Source: Bacillota bacterium (lineage in GTDB: Bacteria; Bacillota; Clostridia; Lutisporales; Lutisporaceae). Taken from it: a stretch of 11,750 nt of DNA. A program made the position numbers and the translations under genes. Below the pieces are notes generated by a model. The model made no database searches. It worked only from the letters and a program-made list of their open reading frames with translations, and was not told the origin of the DNA. This document shows positions 1-8,505 of this stretch, piece by piece (the first letter of the stretch is position 1; every line of letters begins with the position of its first letter). The stretch spans positions 1-11,750 of the forward strand of contig JALNWH010000057.1 of NCBI GenBank assembly GCA_023230985.1, written 5' to 3'.

Positions 1-1
1 G

Positions 2-3000
2 CAAGGTATTATAAGAAAATGTACTGCTTCGGACAGTTCTAAAAGATACACTTCCATAGATGCAATTTTAGACGACATAAATAAAACTTTTATTAAGTCT
101 TTTAGCATTGTTGATAAGAAACATATTGAAATTTTACCAATGTACTCTACGAAGCTCGTAACCAGAGAAAATACTATAAAAAGATTGATTAACAATGTTC
201 AAAACTATTTTTATGAAAATAAACTTACAAAACTTTCCGTTATAACCGGTGAATTCGGGACGGGCAAAAGCGCACTGCTGAATCTGTTTATTACCAGACT
301 GAATTTTGAAGGAGAATATGCCGTTTTAGCACCCTTGAGCAAGGATTTGTCTGAAGATTATTCCGGAATCAAAAATATTGTTCAAAAAATTCTTAAATAT
401 GCTGATAAAAATTTGATAGAAAAATATTCGGATCAATTATATGTTTTAATTCCCAAATTGAATGATAGAGAAAAAGCAAATAATTTTATTGTGGAAGAAG
501 CCGATGAGTCTTATAAAATGGTTTACAGATTAGGAAATTTTATATTGGAAACCTCTTTAAATTGGCCTTTTGTCATCGTGTTGAAAAATTATAATTGTAT
601 TGATGAATTATCAAAAAAGGTTATTAACTATATAATGGAATGTCAAGATAGAGGAAAAATCTATTTTGTTGTTTCTTTTGACGAGGAAGTATTGGATGAA
701 AACGTAGTAGATTACTTTAAGCCTCAATTAGATTTCAAGGATATAGATATCATACAATTAACTAATTACAATATTTATGAAACAGCGGAAGCCATAAGAA
801 TACTATTGGGAATGAGCAATGCGCCAATTGATTTTGCTGCAAAGGTATATAGAGAAACGGAAGGGAATCCTCATTTGGTATACGAAACTATATGTGCCGC
901 TTTTTCAGAAAAACTCATATATGTGGACGATAAAGGAAACTGGGTGCTAAAGGATATAGACTTTTCAAAAATTACTCTATCAGTGGATATTGATGATATC
1001 CTTAAAAACAGGATTAATAAACTGGAACCGAATAAAAAAATAGTATTAGATATAATCTCAATATTTAAGATGCCGGTACCTATAGATATTTTGGAGAGTA
1101 TGTCCGGGTTCGATGCTCAGGAACTGCTGCCATTTTTGGACAGAGTTGTTTATTTAAATATTTTATCAAAGAAAATGGACGATTGGGGTATAACTTATGA
1201 TTTTACTTCCATGAGTTTGAAGAAAAGTGTATATGATGCTATCAATGCTCATAATCAGTTAAAATATCATGAAAAAGCATCCCAAATGCTTAAAGAAAAG
1301 TATAGGCTGGAAAAAAGGGAAAATAAAGATGAACTTATTTATCAAATGGCAAAAAGCGGCAGAAGCTCCGAGGCTATTGATTATTTGTTAAAATCATCAA
1401 AGGATATGATTAAAAATCACCTTATTAACCAAGCAATTCAATTTCTGGAGCAGGCCTATGATTTAGTTGAAAAAGGATCTGATCTTTCCAAAGTTATTGA
1501 AGTAAGTATGAGATTGGGTGATTTATACTATCAGATTTCAGAAGATAATAAAAGCCTGAATCAATATGAAATTGCGGAGGAAAGGGCAAAGAAGCTGGGG
1601 GATACACATTTAATAGCAGATATTTATATAAAAAAGATATATATATACTATAGACTTAATAATATAAAAAAATGTTTGGAATATTCAAGGTTAGCAAAAA
1701 GAGAGATAAAGGCAAGTAATTATAAAAACGGAATGCTGGATCTTATTTTAGCTCTAAGCGACTTGTTGATATATAGAAGAAAGTTAAATACTTGTATAAA
1801 AATTCTTGAAAAAGTATTAAAAGATTTGAATAAAGAGGACAAGTATTATTATGGCATGTTTTTGTCTGTATATGGTGCGGCTTTGGTTAAAAGATCTTGC
1901 TTCAAAGAGGCTATCGAAGCATTAAACGAAAGCATGGAAATATTAGAAGAATTAAAACTATACAAAGGCTTAATAATGGTAATGAATAATCTAGGGATTA
2001 TTTACAGTGTTTATTACGGAAATATTCAAAAAGCGAAAAAATATTTTGAAGAAGCAATAATTATTTGTCAAAGAACCAATAACACACATTGCTTAATAAA
2101 AAGCTATAACAATCTGGCAGAGACATATAAAAGAGAAGACGCATTTAAAAAAAGCCTTGTTTATTATAATAAAGCGCTGGAATTGATGGAAAGTTTCCCA
2201 AATATCTATACTCAAGCAATACTATATATTAGTTGTTCGATGATAAGCTTGGAAATGGAGAATTATAATAAATACAAAAATTATATAGATAAAGCTAAAG
2301 ATATAATTTTTTATTATAAGGATACGGGAGATGCAGTATATCAATACTATATCAGTGAATCTATATTCTTATACTCAATGGGTATGTATGAAGATGCTTT
2401 TAGTAATTCTGAAAAAGCTCTGGGGCTTGCCAAGTCATGGAATATTCATATAGATTCAGATTTGGCTCTTGTGAACACCTTATGTAAAATTAAACTGACA
2501 AAGGAAATGGATTATAACAATCTAAAGGAATTATGTGTTTCACTATTTGCAAAAAAAGATTATAGGGTATCCGGGCTGGCATGTAATAAAATAGCTGAAT
2601 TATATTTAGAAAAGAATGATATTAAAAGTGTCCAAAGTTTTGTAGAATTGTCGAAAAAGTATGAGAAGTTTAGCAATATACCACAGTTGAATTTGAATTT
2701 TAGATACTTGGATGCTATGACTTTTAGCGGGAAGAAAAGACCGGATCTGTTGAAAGCCTTGGTTGATGATGCAGATAAGTTTGATAATAATGAATTAAGA
2801 TGGAAGATTTATAAGGCAATAGGACTGGAAGTGGCAAAATCCGGCGATTTGAATCGTGCATTATGTTACATGTTGACTTCTTTTAATTGTCTGAGAATTT
2901 TGGTTGACGGAGTACCAAAAGATTATAAAATTAATTTTATAAAATCTCATAACAGATACACTGTTAAAGAAGAACTATTAACCTTAGCTAAAGAAATGAC

Positions 3001-4708
3001 AGGTAAAGAAGGTTCATTTTTTGGTTATGCCACACTAAAGGATGAAGATAAGGATATTGAGAACATCATAAATGAATATTTTTATTATAAAAAATTTAAG
3101 GATTTGTTAATCAAGGACAGCAATTTGGCATATGGAATAGATGGGGAAGAAAAAGCGGATATATCAGGGAAACTCATGTCAGATTTTCTTTACAGAATTA
3201 ATAATTTTAGTAATAGTATAGAAGAAAGCATAAAAGAATTAGTGGAAATATTGAAAGATTTTACACAAGCAAAAAATGCTTTTCTGGCAATTACTGATGA
3301 TAGCAGTAGTTTGAGGTTTGTATATACCAGCTTTAAAAATGAAAATCTTAGTTTTTATAAATATATTACTGAAAAGGCAAGGCAAATAGGTGAAAGTATA
3401 ATAATACCTGATGTATTTGAGTACAAGAAGAAAATGGAGAACAGTTTAATACCAAAAGATATTTCCGCCGTATTTTGTTTTCCCGTGACCTCTTTTGATA
3501 CAGTTGTTGATTTTGAAATTGAAAGAAGGAATGTCAGCAATTCATGCAATATTTCAGGTTTCATTTATCTTGATACGGATTCAATTATCAATAATTTTTC
3601 AAATGAGACAGGGGATTTATGCAATAGAGTAACAAAAATAGCTCATATACTCATTGATAATTATAATTTAAAGATGGTAAATGCTATTGATAAGCTTACA
3701 AAGTTGTATACAAGAAAATATTTTGAAAACGCATTGCTAAACGAGATTTCCAATGCGGCAATAAAAAGCGGAGAGTTTTCCATTATTATGTCTGATATAG
3801 ATAGGTTTAAGGCAATAAATGATAGATATGGTCATCAGGTAGGAGATAAAGTGCTGGTAAAGATATCAGAACTAATTATGAATAGCCTTAGGAGGACGGA
3901 TATTTGTGCCAGATACGGCGGGGAAGAATTTATAATGCTTCTCCCGTCTACAAATACAACAGGAGCATTAAATCTGGCGGAGAAGATTAGAAAGGCACTG
4001 GAATCCGCCAATATAGGTTTGCATCAAAACATAACTATAAGTATGGGTATCGCATCTTACCCCACACACAGCACTTGGATGAAGGATTTAATAGATAAGG
4101 CGGATCAAGCCTTATATCATTCAAAGGAAACAGGAAGAAATAAAACTACGGTTTATGATACTGATTTGGTAAAGACAGCAGGAAGAGTAGATAAGATGAT
4201 AGGAATAATAACAGGTAATATGTCGGAGGATATAAATAATGTAGAAAGTATTATAGAAATATTAGAGCTCCAAAGAGATAATTCTACGACTATTGAAAAT
4301 AAAATATTTAATTTTTTGGGTAAAATGATAGAAATGTCCGGTGCCAAAGAAGGAATTGTTTTTATAGTAGATAATAATAAACCTGTTAAACATATTTCAA
4401 GGAGAGGCTCAGCTCCTGTGGAGATAAACGGTTTGCCTTATAATGCCGAACTGTTGAATAAGTGTATAATAAGTAAAAGCGGGGAATATCTTATTGACTG
4501 GTCAAGCAGTGTAGCCATTGATACAGTTACAGGTATGCCTGATTGGCAATCTGTAATGATAATACCTATTACAAATTATGGAGAGGTTAACGGGGTTTTG
4601 TATTTGTCTACATCATTGAAAAGCAAAGAGTTTGATGCGAGTATTTATAATTATATATCTACCCTTTGTAATATCGCAGCACCCATGTTTTTAAATATGG
4701 ATTTTTAA
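2..4708 (+). CDS. Ser/Thr kinase (C-terminal tail) - STAND/AAA ATPase - TPR - GAF - GGDEF - GAF multidomain diguanylate cyclase, 5' partial
   Basis: This is a soluble signalling protein predicted to make cyclic di-GMP; 1568 residues are visible and the N-terminus lies left of the window. The frame of the ATG at 140 stays open to base 2. The upstream codons read IIRKCTASDSSKRYTSIDAI, like subdomain XI of Hanks-type kinases (invariant Arg at 44-46), so ATG 140 is internal. Numbering from that Met: Walker A GEFGTGKS 37-44; a STAND-like EGNPHL 241-246; TPR-like helical repeats about 400-900, clearest at 608-685; first GAF about 1040-1180; GGDEF domain from 1184, with metal-site Asp 1219, GGEEF 1260-1264 and an RxxD I-site (R1251, D1254) that predicts product inhibition; second GAF about 1365-1520. 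There is no membrane segment or EAL domain. The Walker B position reads VIVLKN, lacking the usual Asp. The GGDEF call is firm, AAA/TPR/GAF are likely, and the kinase call rests on about 30 residues. A terminator follows. Confidence 0.9.
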   Translation, partial: QGIIRKCTASDSSKRYTSIDAILDDINKTFIKSFSIVDKKHIEILPMYSTKLVTRENTIKRLINNVQNYFYENKLTKLSVITGEFGTGKSALLNLFITRLNFEGEYAVLAPLSKDLSEDYSGIKNIVQKILKYADKNLIEKYSDQLYVLIPKLNDREKANNFIVEEADESYKMVYRLGNFILETSLNWPFVIVLKNYNCIDELSKKVINYIMECQDRGKIYFVVSFDEEVLDENVVDYFKPQLDFKDIDIIQLTNYNIYETAEAIRILLGMSNAPIDFAAKVYRETEGNPHLVYETICAAFSEKLIYVDDKGNWVLKDIDFSKITLSVDIDDILKNRINKLEPNKKIVLDIISIFKMPVPIDILESMSGFDAQELLPFLDRVVYLNILSKKMDDWGITYDFTSMSLKKSVYDAINAHNQLKYHEKASQMLKEKYRLEKRENKDELIYQMAKSGRSSEAIDYLLKSSKDMIKNHLINQAIQFLEQAYDLVEKGSDLSKVIEVSMRLGDLYYQISEDNKSLNQYEIAEERAKKLGDTHLIADIYIKKIYIYYRLNNIKKCLEYSRLAKREIKASNYKNGMLDLILALSDLLIYRRKLNTCIKILEKVLKDLNKEDKYYYGMFLSVYGAALVKRSCFKEAIEALNESMEILEELKLYKGLIMVMNNLGIIYSVYYGNIQKAKKYFEEAIIICQRTNNTHCLIKSYNNLAETYKREDAFKKSLVYYNKALELMESFPNIYTQAILYISCSMISLEMENYNKYKNYIDKAKDIIFYYKDTGDAVYQYYISESIFLYSMGMYEDAFSNSEKALGLAKSWNIHIDSDLALVNTLCKIKLTKEMDYNNLKELCVSLFAKKDYRVSGLACNKIAELYLEKNDIKSVQSFVELSKKYEKFSNIPQLNLNFRYLDAMTFSGKKRPDLLKALVDDADKFDNNELRWKIYKAIGLEVAKSGDLNRALCYMLTSFNCLRILVDGVPKDYKINFIKSHNRYTVKEELLTLAKEMTGKEGSFFGYATLKDEDKDIENIINEYFYYKKFKDLLIKDSNLAYGIDGEEKADISGKLMSDFLYRINNFSNSIEESIKELVEILKDFTQAKNAFLAITDDSSSLRFVYTSFKNENLSFYKYITEKARQIGESIIIPDVFEYKKKMENSLIPKDISAVFCFPVTSFDTVVDFEIERRNVSNSCNISGFIYLDTDSIINNFSNETGDLCNRVTKIAHILIDNYNLKMVNAIDKLTKLYTRKYFENALLNEISNAAIKSGEFSIIMSDIDRFKAINDRYGHQVGDKVLVKISELIMNSLRRTDICARYGGEEFIMLLPSTNTTGALNLAEKIRKALESANIGLHQNITISMGIASYPTHSTWMKDLIDKADQALYHSKETGRNKTTVYDTDLVKTAGRVDKMIGIITGNMSEDINNVESIIEILELQRDNSTTIENKIFNFLGKMIEMSGAKEGIVFIVDNNKPVKHISRRGSAPVEINGLPYNAELLNKCIISKSGEYLIDWSSSVAIDTVTGMPDWQSVMIIPITNYGEVNGVLYLSTSLKSKEFDASIYNYISTLCNIAAPMFLNMDF

Positions 4709-4725
4709 AGTTGAAATTGTATTAT

Positions 4726-4766
4726 TTCACTGATAAATGTATAATTTGTTTATCGGTGAATTTTTT
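4726..4766 (+). terminator. Intrinsic terminator after the GGDEF-protein gene
   Basis: The arms 4726-4737 (TTCACTGATAAA) and 4749-4760 (TTTATCGGTGAA) pair over 12 bp with one G-U wobble around an 11-nt loop. Six T residues (4761-4766) follow immediately. It starts 17 nt after the stop codon, so transcription of the signalling gene probably ends here and the next gene needs its own promoter. Confidence 0.85.
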
Positions 4767-4775
4767 ATAAATTTA

Positions 4776-4781
4776 TATAAT
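4776..4781 (+). promoter_or_regulatory. Possible -10 box (TATAAT) of the UPF0182 gene
   Basis: A perfect TATAAT lies between the upstream terminator and the ribosome-binding site at 4804. A promoter is expected here because the preceding transcript seems to terminate. No convincing TTGACA-like -35 box lies 16-18 nt upstream; that stretch overlaps the terminator's 3' arm. In such AT-rich DNA a TATAAT can occur by chance, so this is tentative. Confidence 0.3.
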
Positions 4782-4803
4782 AAAGTTGAGGCTAATAAAT
4801 ACC

Positions 4804-4810
4804 GGGGAGG
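4804..4810 (+). promoter_or_regulatory. Ribosome-binding site fixing the UPF0182 start
   Basis: GGGGAGG ends 6 nt before ATG 4817 but only 3 nt before the in-frame TTG at 4814. The spacing favours ATG 4817 as the start. Confidence 0.8.
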
Positions 4811-4816
4811 ATTTTG

Positions 4817-7624
4817 ATGAAAATTAAACTACCATCACTTAGAAATAAAGGGATAATATATGTTTTAGCTTTTATAGTAATAATTATTGCTTTATTTGGT
4901 ACCTTATCAGGGTATATAATTGATTTCCAGTGGTTTAAAGAACTGGGATATACGGAAGTATTTTTTAAAAAAGTCTTTACACAGATGAAATTTTTTATAC
5001 CTACACTCGCAGCGACATTCATCCTGTTTTATATATATATGAAATCAATAAATTCTTATTTGGTAAAAAGAAGCGGAATTATTATGGGTGTTGGCGAAAA
5101 CAAAAAGAGAAATAAAATGTTTATTATTATTTCCTTATTTTTGTCTTTGGTATTTTCCATAGCATTTGTTTCTGAAGTATGGTACGATTTTTTAATATTT
5201 ATTAATAAAACTCCTTTTAATATAACGGATCCAATCTTTGGCTACGATATCAGCTTTTATGTTTTCATGCTTCCCTTTTTTAAAAAAATATATAGTTTTT
5301 TGCTCGGTGTGATAATTATTTTTGCAATAATTACTTTTGTATTTAATGCAATAATGATCTTAGCACCGAAAAAGGCAAAAGAAGATTTTGAAAATGATTT
5401 GAGTTATAGGCATATAGGGCGTTTAAATAAAAATACTTATAAAGATATATTGAAAACCGGGGGCAAACAGCTTTCTTTTCTAGGCGGTATATTCTTCTTA
5501 TTATTGGCGGCAGGGTTTTATTTGAGAATGTTTGATTTGCTTTATTCTCCGAGAGGAATTTCATTTGGAGCGTCTTATACGGATATGCATGTAGGACTGC
5601 CTTTTTATTATCTATATATTGGACTTAGTGTATTGATTGCCATTTCCTTTATGGTTCCTTATAAAGGTATAAATAAAAAGGTCTTGTTTTTTGGACCTTT
5701 ATTGCTTGTTATTGCAGTATTTGCATCAGGTATTGTAACTGCAGCTATCCAAAACCTTATAGTTACCCCCAATGAATTGGCTAAGGAAGAAAAGTTTTTG
5801 CAGTATAACATTGATTATACCAACTTTGCTTATGACCTTCATGATGTTGAAGTAAAGCAATTTAGTGTAGCTCAGGATCTAACAAGGGAAGACATAGATA
5901 ATAATAAGATTACAATAAATAATATTCCTGTTAATGACTATAAACCGGCGAAAGATATATACAATCAGATACAGGGTTTGAAAAACTACTATTTTTTCTA
6001 TGATATGGATATTGATAGATATATGGTAAATGGGGAGTATAGACAAGTATTTATTTCTGCCAGAGAACTTCAAAGTGCAAATATTCCCAAAAGGGAAGAG
6101 GAAAGAGGGGCATCTTGGATAAATCGTTATCTAAAGTATACTCATGGTTATGGAGTTGCAATGTCTCCGGTGAATGAAGTTACTTCTTCCGGTCAGCCCA
6201 GATTGTTTATTAAGGATTTGCCGATTATATCGGAAACTGATATTAAGGTGGAAAGACCTCAATTATATTATGGAGAGTTAACAAAAGATTTTGTTATAGT
6301 AAATACCAGAGAAAATGAGTTTGATTATCCATCCAGCGAAGGAAATATTGAAACCATTTATGAAGGTACCGGCGGCGTGCCATTAACTTTTACAAATCGC
6401 ATTATGTTAGCATTAACCCAAGGCAAGATGAATTTTATTCTGTCTCAGGACATAAATTCTAAAAGCAAAATACTGTTAAACAGGGAAATAATAGATAGGT
6501 CGAGAAAAATAGCACCGTTTTTGTTTTTTGATGAGGACCCCTATATTGTTGTAAGTGAAGGGAAATTATATTGGATAATTGATGCTTATACCGTCAGTAA
6601 TAAATATCCTTATTCGGAAGCTATGGATGAGAATACGGATATAAATTATATCAGGAATTCTGTAAAAATTATTATAGATGCTTATAATGGTACAACGGAT
6701 TTTTATATTGCTGATGATAAGGATCCGCAAATAATTACCTACAGCAAGATATATAAAACTTTATTCAAGCCTTTAGCAGACATGCCGGAGGATTTGCGTT
6801 CTCACATCAGATATCCTCAAATGCTTTTTGATATACAATCAGAAATATATAGTAAATATCATATAAAAAGTGCCAGAGAGTTTTATAATAAAAGTGATGT
6901 ATGGGATATAGCTACTCAGATATATGGTCCCAGCGGCGCAACCAGTGAGAGTGAATTGGTAGAGTCCTCATATTTGATTATGAAGCTTCCGGATTCCGAT
7001 AAAGAGGAATTCATATTGATGGTACCTTATACACCGCAAAGAAAGAATAATATGACATCGTGGTTTGCCGTAAAAAACGATGGGGAAAATTACGGAAAAC
7101 TGGTGCTTTACACTTTTCCATCCGGCAAGATTGTAGAGGGTCCCATGCAGATAGAGGGTATAATAAGTCAGGACGTTGCTATAGGCAATGCTATAAATCT
7201 GCTTCAATCCGGCGGCGGCTCACAGGTTATAAGAGGTAATATGCTTATAATACCTATAGAGGATTCAATACTCTATGTGGAGCCAATATATTTGAGGGCT
7301 AGTAATGCCAGTGCCTTGCCTGAATTAAAAAAGGTTATAGTCTTTTATAAAAATATGGTTGTTATGGAAGACAGTTTGGAAATTTCTTTATCTAAAATTT
7401 TTCCAACCTCAGCTGAAGAACCTATAAAACCAAAACCGATTATACCTGATATATCTTCCGAAGAAGAAGTAAGCGGCTTAAAAGAACTGATAATACTTGC
7501 CAATGATGTTTTCAGTGAAGCCATAGAAGCTCAAAAGGAAGGGAACTGGTCTTTATATGGAGAAAAGTTGGAGGAACTATCCAAAATACTGGAAAGATTA
7601 AATAGGCTTGATAGTGTTGAATAG
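4817..7624 (+). CDS. UPF0182 (COG1615) family integral membrane protein
   Basis: This 935-residue protein belongs to the uncharacterised UPF0182 family, which to my knowledge has no established biochemical function. About seven hydrophobic segments fill the first third, near residues 13-33, 57-75, 103-122, 153-180, 217-238, 258-280 and 288-312. A family-typical DFQWFKELGY motif lies in the first outside loop (residues 36-45). The remaining roughly 620 residues are soluble, probably on the outer face, and are followed by a Pro/Lys hinge (about 863-870) and an acidic, charged helical tail that could form a coiled coil. Length, topology and motif all fit a full-length member. ATG 4817 is chosen over the adjacent TTG 4814 from the ribosome-binding-site spacing. 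It is preceded by a terminator. Only 62 nt without a clear terminator separate it from the exonuclease gene, so co-transcription is plausible but a functional link is not implied. Confidence 0.9.
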   Translation: MKIKLPSLRNKGIIYVLAFIVIIIALFGTLSGYIIDFQWFKELGYTEVFFKKVFTQMKFFIPTLAATFILFYIYMKSINSYLVKRSGIIMGVGENKKRNKMFIIISLFLSLVFSIAFVSEVWYDFLIFINKTPFNITDPIFGYDISFYVFMLPFFKKIYSFLLGVIIIFAIITFVFNAIMILAPKKAKEDFENDLSYRHIGRLNKNTYKDILKTGGKQLSFLGGIFFLLLAAGFYLRMFDLLYSPRGISFGASYTDMHVGLPFYYLYIGLSVLIAISFMVPYKGINKKVLFFGPLLLVIAVFASGIVTAAIQNLIVTPNELAKEEKFLQYNIDYTNFAYDLHDVEVKQFSVAQDLTREDIDNNKITINNIPVNDYKPAKDIYNQIQGLKNYYFFYDMDIDRYMVNGEYRQVFISARELQSANIPKREEERGASWINRYLKYTHGYGVAMSPVNEVTSSGQPRLFIKDLPIISETDIKVERPQLYYGELTKDFVIVNTRENEFDYPSSEGNIETIYEGTGGVPLTFTNRIMLALTQGKMNFILSQDINSKSKILLNREIIDRSRKIAPFLFFDEDPYIVVSEGKLYWIIDAYTVSNKYPYSEAMDENTDINYIRNSVKIIIDAYNGTTDFYIADDKDPQIITYSKIYKTLFKPLADMPEDLRSHIRYPQMLFDIQSEIYSKYHIKSAREFYNKSDVWDIATQIYGPSGATSESELVESSYLIMKLPDSDKEEFILMVPYTPQRKNNMTSWFAVKNDGENYGKLVLYTFPSGKIVEGPMQIEGIISQDVAIGNAINLLQSGGGSQVIRGNMLIIPIEDSILYVEPIYLRASNASALPELKKVIVFYKNMVVMEDSLEISLSKIFPTSAEEPIKPKPIIPDISSEEEVSGLKELIILANDVFSEAIEAQKEGNWSLYGEKLEELSKILERLNRLDSVE

Positions 7625-7674
7625 AGTTTTTATGTAAAGACCGATAATAAGTTACTAAAATGATAAGAAATAAA

Positions 7675-7681
7675 AGGGGAG
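7675..7681 (+). promoter_or_regulatory. Ribosome-binding site fixing the exoA start
   Basis: AGGGGAG lies 5 nt before ATG 7687. The in-frame ATG at 7660 is upstream of this site and has no Shine-Dalgarno sequence of its own. It would also add nine residues ahead of the conserved MKLISWNVNG start of the family. Confidence 0.85.
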
Positions 7682-7686
7682 TAAAA

Positions 7687-8439
7687 ATGAAGCTTATATC
7701 ATGGAATGTGAATGGCCTCAGGGCTTGTGTAAAAAAAGGATTTTTAGATTATTTTAATGAAATGGATTCGGATATATTTTGTGTTCAGGAGATTAAGCTG
7801 CAGGAGGGACAAATCGAACTGGATTTGGACGGTTATCATCAATACTGGAATTATGCAGTGAAAAAAGGATATTCAGGTACCGCAGTATTTACAAAAAAAG
7901 AACCATTGAATGCAAAATACGGTTTAGGTATTGCCGAACATGATCAGGAAGGAAGGGTAATCACACTGGAGTATGAAGATTTCTCTTTAGTTAATGTATA
8001 TACCCCTAATTCTCAACCGGAATTAGCAAGACTTGATTATAGGATGGAATGGGAAGATGTTTTTAGGGATTATTTAATGAACTTGGCAATAGATAAGCCT
8101 GTAATATTGTGCGGAGATTTAAATGTGGCTCACAAGGAAATAGATTTGAAAAATCCCGATACTAATAGGAGAAATGCGGGATTTAGTGATGAAGAGAGAG
8201 AGAAGATGACAAAGCTTTTGGACTCCGGATTTATTGATACATTTAGATTTTTTTATCCGGATAAAGAAAATGCATATACTTGGTGGTCCTATATGAGAAA
8301 AGCCCGAGAAAGAAATATAGGATGGAGAATCGATTATTATATCGTATCGGATAATTTAAAAGATTTTATAAAAGCTGCGGAGATTCATTCCAAGGTATTA
8401 GGCTCCGACCATTGCCCTGTAGTGCTTAAACTTAAATAA
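7687..8439 (+). CDS. exoA: Exodeoxyribonuclease III (ExoA/Xth family AP endonuclease)
   Basis: This 250-residue cytoplasmic DNA-repair enzyme is expected to cleave DNA 5' to abasic sites and to remove nucleotides from 3' ends during base-excision repair, using a divalent metal. The sequence carries the full set of exonuclease III/APE1-fold motifs: WNVNG with Asn7, QEIKL with metal-ligand Glu35, NVYTPN with Tyr105, GDLNVAH with Asp144 and Asn146, RIDYYI with Asp216, and the C-terminal SDHCPV with the catalytic Asp241-His242 pair. The length matches Bacillus ExoA and E. coli Xth closely, and nothing is truncated or missing. ATG 7687 is preferred to ATG 7660 because the ribosome-binding site lies between them. 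The gene sits between UPF0182 and a two-component pair, with short gaps and no terminator seen on either side, so it may share a transcript with them. I infer no regulatory link from that. Confidence 0.96.
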   Translation: MKLISWNVNGLRACVKKGFLDYFNEMDSDIFCVQEIKLQEGQIELDLDGYHQYWNYAVKKGYSGTAVFTKKEPLNAKYGLGIAEHDQEGRVITLEYEDFSLVNVYTPNSQPELARLDYRMEWEDVFRDYLMNLAIDKPVILCGDLNVAHKEIDLKNPDTNRRNAGFSDEEREKMTKLLDSGFIDTFRFFYPDKENAYTWWSYMRKARERNIGWRIDYYIVSDNLKDFIKAAEIHSKVLGSDHCPVVLKLK

Positions 8440-8470
8440 CGGTGGTTTCCGAAGAGAATTTCCAAGAGAT

Positions 8471-8489
8471 AAACTCTACCCGAGGGTTT
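8471..8489 (+). other. Small hairpin upstream of the histidine kinase ribosome-binding site
   Basis: AAACTCT (8471-8477) and AGGGTTT (8483-8489) can pair over 7 bp, including one G-U wobble, around a 5-nt loop. The structure ends 5 nt before the ribosome-binding site. No T-tract follows, so it is not a terminator. It could affect mRNA processing or translation of the kinase gene, or be fortuitous. Confidence 0.25.
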
Positions 8490-8493
8490 CAAC

Positions 8494-8502
8494 GAGGTGG
8501 GA
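8494..8502 (+). promoter_or_regulatory. Ribosome-binding site fixing the histidine kinase start
   Basis: GAGGTGGGA lies just ahead of ATG 8506. The longer in-frame start GTG 8497 is inside this element and cannot use it, so ATG 8506 is preferred. Confidence 0.8.
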
Positions 8503-8505
8503 GAT

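Noticed and set aside
140..142. ATG 140 as the start of the multidomain signalling gene
   Set aside because: The frame is open upstream to base 2 and encodes kinase-like sequence, and no ribosome-binding site precedes the ATG.
8497..8499. GTG 8497 as the histidine kinase start
   Set aside because: It lies inside the GAGGTGGGA ribosome-binding site, which serves ATG 8506.
8440..8505. Terminator between exoA and the histidine kinase gene
   Set aside because: A 7-bp hairpin can form, but no T-tract follows it.
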